Shown: positions 1-4,456 of the stretch, in pieces | Layout of the letters: every line of letters begins with the position of its first letter | Numbering within the stretch: position 1 is the first letter of the stretch | Assembly: GCA_002323895.1 (NCBI GenBank) | Contig: DCQM01000139.1 | Span: 1 to 6,532, forward strand | Length of the DNA stretch: 6,532 bases | Source of the DNA: Akkermansiaceae bacterium UBA1518 | GTDB lineage: Bacteria; Verrucomicrobiota; Verrucomicrobiia; Verrucomicrobiales; Akkermansiaceae | Reading direction: 5' to 3' | The notes under the pieces: model-generated | What the model was told of the DNA's origin: nothing | Database searches by the model: none | Seen by the model: only the letters and a program-made list of their open reading frames with translations | Position numbers and translations under genes: made by a program

Positions 1-1013
1 TAGTTTTTGATATTCGGAAGCTTGGTCTCAATCGCGATTTGATTCACGAGCGCCGCTCCATTCGATATCCCCATGATGGAGAATTTATTTTTTTTCACAT
101 CATCACGCTTCGAGAGCTCACGAACAATGGCCTCAATAAAGGCCTGATCATCCGCCTTGGATCGCTCCGAGACGATGTTCCAACTCTCCTTATAGCCTTG
201 GGGAAAAACGGTAATGAACCGGCGGGCAAGATTACGATAGCGATTGAGAACCATTTTTTGCAGCCCCTTTGCATTACCACCATTCCCATGAAGAAAAATA
301 ATGACGGGAAGAGCCTCTTCGTCTTCGCGCTCAGGAACATTCACCCAGTAGGCCCGGGCGTAGTTTTTTTCCTGCGACCAAGTCTGCTTAATCACAAAAC
401 GATCAATCCCGTCATCTCCTTGGACTCGCTCCTCCTCAGGGTCTTCGCCTTCATCCTCTCTGTCTCCTCCCCCGGGCAAGATCTCTTCTAATTCCGCCTC
501 AATAATCGCACCTCGTCTTTCCTCCAATTCAGCGAGCTCCTCTTCAATCTCCCTGACTTCGTCCTTCAGTTTATCCAATTCCTGATGCTCTTCCTCTATC
601 TCGAGATCGACTTGTTTCCCGACGATCTCTGCAATCTGATTGCGGAGTTCTCGCTTCTCATCCTCATCATCGGTTTCGTGCCACTCTTCCAAAAGAGCCT
701 GCAAGCGAATCCGGCTCCTCTCAAAATCTAGAAAACGTTCAGCGACCTCTTCTCCCTCCTCTCGCCTGATCTCGAGAAACTCCGCAAGAAGATCTCGCGC
801 TTCCTCAAGGACCTCCTCGTAACCCTCATCGCCATCTTCTTCACGGACGCGCTCAAGAAATCGCAGAGATTCAGGCATTTTATCCTTCAGAAAACCTAGA
901 ACATGTTCGGTTCCAGGACGACTCTCTTCATCAGCGAAAACCAATTGAGGAAAGCCAAGAAAAATAACGGCAGATGAAAGAAGAAGAAAGTTACTCTGGA
1001 TTTTCATGATCAT
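1..1013 (-). CDS. Secreted acidic coiled-coil protein fused to PHB-depolymerase/LpqC-type esterase (C-terminus cut by window edge)
   Basis: The minus-strand frame is open from 1013 to the left edge (337 codons, no stop). Residues 4-27 look like a signal peptide (basic start, hydrophobic LLLSSAVIFLGF core, cleavage near VFA/DEE). Residues about 35-180 are a Glu-rich, heptad-like helical region, followed by an acidic linker (181-203). From about 205 comes an alpha/beta hydrolase domain: LPVIIFLHGNGGN (oxyanion-hole HG type), FPQGYKESWN, DDQAFIEAIV, and nucleophile elbow GISNG with Ser317. This order matches the PHB-depolymerase/feruloyl-esterase (LpqC) family. The Asp and His of the triad would lie beyond the edge. 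The first ATG (1013) overlaps the anti-sigma stop as ATGA, suggesting translational coupling; the ATG at 1007 is an in-frame alternative. No clear Shine-Dalgarno is seen. As third gene of a sigma/anti-sigma operon, its coiled coil is probably a periplasmic sensor or anti-sigma partner (inference). The esterase substrate is unknown. Confidence 0.88.
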   Translation of the reverse strand, partial: MIMKIQSNFLLLSSAVIFLGFPQLVFADEESRPGTEHVLGFLKDKMPESLRFLERVREEDGDEGYEEVLEEARDLLAEFLEIRREEGEEVAERFLDFERSRIRLQALLEEWHETDDEDEKRELRNQIAEIVGKQVDLEIEEEHQELDKLKDEVREIEEELAELEERRGAIIEAELEEILPGGGDREDEGEDPEEERVQGDDGIDRFVIKQTWSQEKNYARAYWVNVPEREDEEALPVIIFLHGNGGNAKGLQKMVLNRYRNLARRFITVFPQGYKESWNIVSERSKADDQAFIEAIVRELSKRDDVKKNKFSIMGISNGAALVNQIAIETKLPNIKN

Positions 1014-1528
1014 AATTGGGGGAATTTTTCTAATCTAATTCTAAGTTTACGAGCCCTCTCTTGGGCGATCAGTATCTTCGGAAAACGGGTAGCATACCGT
1101 TCCCGTGCAAAAAGCCTTTGCGAGAGCCTTGGCCTTTCCATCACTTCAGGTAGAACAACGCCCTTCTCTTGGATTTCTTCCCGGGCCACTGTCTCCCTCC
1201 GTTCCTCATTCGAGGGCCACACCATATTGGCTGCCGCAAGAATCACGATCACGACCGCAGCCACAGAAATCCACGGTCCGATACCACGCCAACCACTCCG
1301 TTCGGCCAACATCTCGGAAACTGCACCCTCAGCGAATGATCGTGAAGGGGTCATTGCTGGAAGTGAAGCCAGACGATCACGTAGAGCATCAAACACACCC
1401 AGCTCTTCAAAATAAGCTCGCGCTTCGGGGTCGCTTTTCAACAGAGCCTGAACCTTTGCCTCCTGAGCAGCATCAGCCTCTTCACTCCAATAGAGAAGGA
1501 TCTCGTCTCGCGTCTTTTGGTTCATCAT
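1010..1528 (-). CDS. One-pass membrane anti-sigma factor lacking zinc ligands
   Basis: A 172-residue protein that probably holds the upstream ECF sigma factor inactive at the inner membrane. Residues 8-57 form a small helical domain (LLYWSEEADAAQEAKVQALL, then DPEARAYFEEL) whose pattern matches anti-sigma domains of the RseA/ZAS type. The protein contains no cysteine, so the HxxxCxxC zinc site is absent. One hydrophobic segment (about 84-104, ISVAAVVIVILAAANMVW) gives a cytoplasmic N-terminus and an extracytoplasmic tail of about 68 residues. The last 33 residues are strongly basic (by hand count 10 Arg/Lys against 3 Glu). It starts 1 nt after the sigma stop. Two tandem ATGs are possible: GGATAGG (1539..1533) lies 4 nt before the first and 7 nt before the second (1525), so the second may be the real start. 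Identification rests on position, topology and the N-terminal pattern; sequence similarity to named families is weak. Confidence 0.85.
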   Translation of the reverse strand: MMNQKTRDEILLYWSEEADAAQEAKVQALLKSDPEARAYFEELGVFDALRDRLASLPAMTPSRSFAEGAVSEMLAERSGWRGIGPWISVAAVVIVILAAANMVWPSNEERRETVAREEIQEKGVVLPEVMERPRLSQRLFARERYATRFPKILIAQERARKLRIRLEKFPQL

Positions 1529-1529
1529 T

Positions 1530-2087
1530 TTACCTATCCAATTCGGTGTTGAGCAGCGACTTCAGCCGCTTTTTTGCAGCGTGCATTCTCGCCAATACGG
1601 TCCCAATCGGAGCCCCAACAATCTCTGCAATTTCCTTAAACGAAAGCTCTCCCTGAGTTCGCATCGCAACCACTTCTTTTTCTTTCTCCGGCAGCAAAGC
1701 GATCGCTCTCGTAAGAGCCTCTAAGCTTTCACGCTCCTCAATCAATTCACGGGCTCCTGGCAGAGACACAATATCTTGCACTCCCCCTAAATACTCCTCG
1801 GGAGCTTCTGCAACAACCGCTCGACGGCGGCGCCGAATGATATCGACCGCTTCATTTCTTCCAATCCGAAACAACCAACTCTTAAAGTGGTTCTCTTCCC
1901 GGTAGTTAGGGAGAGCTCTCAGAGCCTTCCTAAAGGTCTCCTGCATCACATCCTCGCAGTCTTGTTGTTGTAGTAGCATTTGCCAGATGTATTGATAGAG
2001 AGGACGCTCATATCGCTTCAGCAGTTCGATGGCGGCATCGCCATCGCCTTCATTACAATATTTTCGGATAAGAAAAGAATCATCCAC
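1530..2087 (-). CDS. ECF-family RNA polymerase sigma-70 factor
   Basis: A 185-residue two-domain sigma factor that directs RNA polymerase to a specific promoter set. Sigma region 2 covers about residues 20-90: LLKRYERPLYQYIWQML, then DCEDVMQETFRKAL (the DxxDxxQE-like core-binding helix), then FKSWLFRIGRNEAVD and five consecutive arginines at 85-89. Region 4 covers about 122-178: LLPEKEKEVVAMR, then LSFKEIAEIVGAPIGTVLARMHAAKKRLKSLL, the -35-binding helix-turn-helix. Length is normal for ECF factors, with no extra C-terminal domain. The start is GTG at 2087. It is the only usable start, because an in-frame TAA lies at 2096..2094 and no other ATG, GTG or TTG occurs before region 2. No Shine-Dalgarno is visible ahead of it. 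The gene heads a tight operon with the anti-sigma factor and the coiled-coil esterase, and it is divergent from the dehydrogenase gene. The activating stress is not evident. Confidence 0.95.
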   Translation of the reverse strand: MDDSFLIRKYCNEGDGDAAIELLKRYERPLYQYIWQMLLQQQDCEDVMQETFRKALRALPNYREENHFKSWLFRIGRNEAVDIIRRRRRAVVAEAPEEYLGGVQDIVSLPGARELIEERESLEALTRAIALLPEKEKEVVAMRTQGELSFKEIAEIVGAPIGTVLARMHAAKKRLKSLLNTELDR

Positions 2088-2103
2088 AGGGGTTTAATAG
2101 TTA

Positions 2104-2131
2104 ATAACGGGAAGGGCTCACTTTTATTGCC
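2104..2131 (-). promoter_or_regulatory. Candidate ECF-type promoter of the sigma operon
   Basis: On the minus strand, GGCAAT (2131..2126), a 16-nt spacer and CGTTAT (2109..2104) resemble the GGAAC/T-N16-CGTT layout of many ECF-dependent promoters. Transcription would begin near 2097, about 10 nt before the GTG at 2087. That would leave almost no leader, consistent with the missing Shine-Dalgarno. ECF factors often activate their own operon, which is the main reason to consider it. The match is short and imperfect, so chance is a real possibility. Confidence 0.3.
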
Positions 2132-2173
2132 AAAAAACAAAATTATCTCATCCTGACTTCTTTCTCACTTTTT

Positions 2174-2180
2174 AGAGAAG
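2174..2180 (+). promoter_or_regulatory. Possible ribosome binding site for TTG start at 2186
   Basis: AGAGAAG ends 5 nt before the TTG at 2186 and is the only purine-rich Shine-Dalgarno-like stretch near the start of the dehydrogenase gene. The alternative ATG at 2231 gives a neater signal peptide but has no such motif. This is the main evidence for the longer form, and the match to AGGAGG is weak. Confidence 0.3.
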
Positions 2181-2185
2181 CTTGT

Positions 2186-4456
2186 TTGCCATCGCCGCCT
2201 CTTCGAAGTCATGGTATCATTCACCAACCGATGCGCCACACAAGACTCCTACTTCCGATTTCCATGGTCTTTTTAAGTCCATTGATCAAAGGAAAAACCG
2301 AAGACTCAAACTCTCTTTTCCCTCCCGCAAAAGACTTCGCGGTTGAGACAATTGCAACAGACCTCTCAAACCCGATGGAAATGACCATCGCTGGCGATCT
2401 TGTTTTCATCGCCGAGCTCCACGGCAACATCAAAGTTGTCGATCTGAACACCGGGGTAACGCGAGTCGTCGCACACCTTGAAGTAGATTACCGGAAGAAG
2501 GGCCCAAAATGGAGCTGGGACGTTGAATCAGGTGTCTTGGGAATCGCTGTTGCCCCTGACTTCGAGAAAACCAAGTGGGTCTACATCTGTTACACTCGGC
2601 CAGGTGGAGAGTCGGTAAAGCACGATCATGTTGTTTCACGATTTCGCTATGAAGACGGGATGCTCAACAAAGCGACCGAGCAGGTCATCATCAAAATCCC
2701 CGCTCTCCGCGACAAGGATCGTATCCACGAAGCCGGATCCCTTGCCTTCGGCCCAAAGGGAAATCTTTTCATCAGTAGTGGAGACAACCAAGACCACACC
2801 CAATTTCATTACGCCGCACGCACCTCGACAAACAGCGCGGTATTGAATGGGAAAATCCTGCGGATCCGTCCGCGAGAAAATGGCGGCTACACCATCCCAG
2901 ACGGAAATCTTTTTCCGATCGGGACTCCAAAAACCCGCCCCGAAATCTACGTCATGGGCTGTCGCAATCCCTTCCGAATCTCCATCGACCAACGAACCAG
3001 CCATCTCTACTGGGGCGAAAACGGCCCTGCTGACCACTACTGCGGGAGTCTTCAGAACGTCGACAAAAAGCTCCTCCCACTGGGCTTCGATGAATTCAAT
3101 CAAGCCCGCAAACCGGGCTACTTCGGCTGGCCCTTTTTTATTGGGCCCAACGAGTCCTACCCCGATTACTCCTTCAAAAAAATGGAAGTCACGGGAGTCT
3201 TTGAACCGGCCAGGGCCGTCAATCATTTCGAAGAGAATACAGGGATTAAGGAACTGCCTCCAACGCAGAAACCTCTGATTTGGTACAGTCATCCTCCCTC
3301 GAAAGACTTTCCATCGTTGGGCAGCGGAGGCGCCTCAGCCGTTGGTGGACCAGTTTACTATCACAACGACTCACGCAGCAACGAAGGACTCCCCAAGTCC
3401 TTCGACCATCATTGGTTCATCGCCGACTACGCAAGAGGATGGATCAAAATGGTGGAGCTCGATGACAATGAAAACCTGTTCGAAATCAAGGACTTCCCCA
3501 CCGATCATCGATTTCAAACACCCACTAATATAAAGTTTAATCAGGCTGGTCAGCTGTTTGTCCTGCAATATGGCAAAGGCGGATGGGATCCTGATAACGG
3601 AGGAAGCCTCGTGCGCATCAGTCACCGAATTGACGGTGGACTGGCAGGAAACCAAATGATCGCAGCCCGCCCGCTCCGAGGCCTCCCTCCAAAGCATCCG
3701 GGAACTGCTCTGATGGGACAATTCAATTGTGTGGCCTGCCATCAACCAGGAGGCACTCTCATCGGGCCATCACTCGAGATGATCGTCGATCGTTATGCAG
3801 ATCTCCCCACTCGGAAGACTTACTTGAAGGGGCAGATCAAAAAGGGAAGCAAAGGCATCTGGGGAGAAGTTCATGCCATGCCACCGCACGACTTTTTGAA
3901 TGACGATCAAGTTGAAGAAATCGTGGATGCGCTCTTCAAGCTCGAACTCATCAACCACGAAGCTCGGAACCTCCCACCACTCCTCGCTTCCCCGCCCAGC
4001 CCAAACTACCCCGGAACCGGACCGGCCGAACTTGTCGATGGCATCACCGGCGATCCCGAAAATCTCAAAAGCGACTGGCTGGGCTTCGAGGGGGAAGATC
4101 TCGTTGCGACCATTGACCTCGGAAAAACGATTTCGGTCGAAGAACTAGGCCTCTCTTCCTGTCAGGTAACCTCTGCTGGCGTTTTCTTACCGCCGACCGT
4201 TGAGTTTTCGGTCTCACTTAATGGAAAAGATTTTAAATCAGTCGCCACAACCACAACAGAGGTTCCCAAGAAACAATCCGTCGGCACCCGCATCCTCTCG
4301 ACAAAGATCAAAGAAGTGAAAGCACGCCATCTTCGCGTTCATGCCAAGAACCTTGGAACGATTCCCGACTGGCATCAGGCCAAAGGTCGCAAAGCTTGGT
4401 TATTCATTGATGAAATTCTTGTAAACCCTCAGCGGTCACGAAAAAATCATCGATAG
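2186..4456 (+). CDS. Exported PQQ-dependent sugar dehydrogenase-type beta-propeller with cytochrome c and GH20-type discoidin domains
   Basis: A 756-residue exported protein with three modules. After a hydrophobic segment (21-34), residues about 45-480 form a GSDH-type propeller related to soluble aldose/glucose dehydrogenases: RIHEAGSLAFGPKGNLF with the putative catalytic His181, VLNGKILRIRP, EIYVMGCRNPFR, GYFGWPFFIG. Such enzymes oxidise sugars with PQQ. Residues about 505-587 are a one-heme cytochrome c module, with CVACH at 515-519 and a likely distal Met565 in AMPPH. Residues about 608-747 are a discoidin-like domain (DLVATIDLG, FLPPTVEFSVSLNGKDF, ARHLRVHAKNLG, WLFIDEILV) resembling the C-terminal module of some GH20 hexosaminidases. 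Together these suggest periplasmic sugar oxidation with electrons passed to the attached heme. Substrate is unknown. The start may be TTG 2186 (weak ribosome site) or ATG 2231, which gives a compact signal peptide (MRHTRLLLPISMVFLSP) without a clear cleavage motif. Its 3' end overlaps the convergent gene by 10 bp. Confidence 0.9.
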   Translation: MPSPPLRSHGIIHQPMRHTRLLLPISMVFLSPLIKGKTEDSNSLFPPAKDFAVETIATDLSNPMEMTIAGDLVFIAELHGNIKVVDLNTGVTRVVAHLEVDYRKKGPKWSWDVESGVLGIAVAPDFEKTKWVYICYTRPGGESVKHDHVVSRFRYEDGMLNKATEQVIIKIPALRDKDRIHEAGSLAFGPKGNLFISSGDNQDHTQFHYAARTSTNSAVLNGKILRIRPRENGGYTIPDGNLFPIGTPKTRPEIYVMGCRNPFRISIDQRTSHLYWGENGPADHYCGSLQNVDKKLLPLGFDEFNQARKPGYFGWPFFIGPNESYPDYSFKKMEVTGVFEPARAVNHFEENTGIKELPPTQKPLIWYSHPPSKDFPSLGSGGASAVGGPVYYHNDSRSNEGLPKSFDHHWFIADYARGWIKMVELDDNENLFEIKDFPTDHRFQTPTNIKFNQAGQLFVLQYGKGGWDPDNGGSLVRISHRIDGGLAGNQMIAARPLRGLPPKHPGTALMGQFNCVACHQPGGTLIGPSLEMIVDRYADLPTRKTYLKGQIKKGSKGIWGEVHAMPPHDFLNDDQVEEIVDALFKLELINHEARNLPPLLASPPSPNYPGTGPAELVDGITGDPENLKSDWLGFEGEDLVATIDLGKTISVEELGLSSCQVTSAGVFLPPTVEFSVSLNGKDFKSVATTTTEVPKKQSVGTRILSTKIKEVKARHLRVHAKNLGTIPDWHQAKGRKAWLFIDEILVNPQRSRKNHR
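4447..4456. other. 10-bp tail-to-tail overlap of convergent genes
   Basis: The TAG of the plus-strand dehydrogenase (4454-4456) and the TGA of the minus-strand hydrolase (4449..4447) lie within each other's coding sequence. No GC-rich hairpin followed by a T-run is seen on either strand within about 60 bp of the stops. A bare T-run on the minus strand just past the TGA (4446..4441) has no stem before it. Termination must therefore occur inside the opposing gene, by a factor, or through collision of polymerases. Confidence 0.85.

Larger units (their letters stand above)
2088..2185. other. Divergent intergenic region between sigma operon and dehydrogenase gene
   Basis: About 98 bp (143 bp if the dehydrogenase starts at 2231) separate two divergent genes, so promoters for both must lie here or extend into the dehydrogenase 5' end. 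The stretch is AT-rich, with a TTAATA direct repeat (2094-2099 and 2101-2106) and an A/T tract at 2131-2146. On the minus strand an ECF-like element pair can be read (separate entry). On the plus strand no convincing -35/-10 pair is seen: TTGCCA at 2127-2132 has only a poor match 17 bp downstream. Confidence 0.6.

Noticed and set aside
39..491. Plus-strand open frame of 150 codons
   Set aside because: It lies opposite the esterase part of the minus-strand gene 1..1013, which has a signal peptide, family motifs and a catalytic elbow. The plus frame shows no recognisable domain.
640..822. Plus-strand Ser/Arg-rich open frame resembling a basic nucleic-acid-binding protein
   Set aside because: The Ser/Arg richness is the antisense reading of Glu-rich codons (GAG/GAA) of the coiled-coil region.
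1105..1656. Plus-strand open frame of 183 codons
   Set aside because: It is antisense to the anti-sigma gene and the 3' part of the sigma gene, with no domain pattern of its own.
2094..2106. TTAATA direct repeat as a possible operator
   Set aside because: It is very short and AT-only in an AT-rich gap. It has no dyad symmetry beyond chance and no regulator gene to pair it with.
2127..2155. Plus-strand sigma-70 promoter starting with TTGCCA
   Set aside because: The hexamer 17 bp downstream (ATCCTG) is a poor -10 match, so it is not supported as a promoter for the dehydrogenase gene.
2636..3292. Minus-strand open frame of 218 codons
   Set aside because: It lies fully inside the dehydrogenase propeller on the other strand; the composition and lack of motifs fit a shadow frame.
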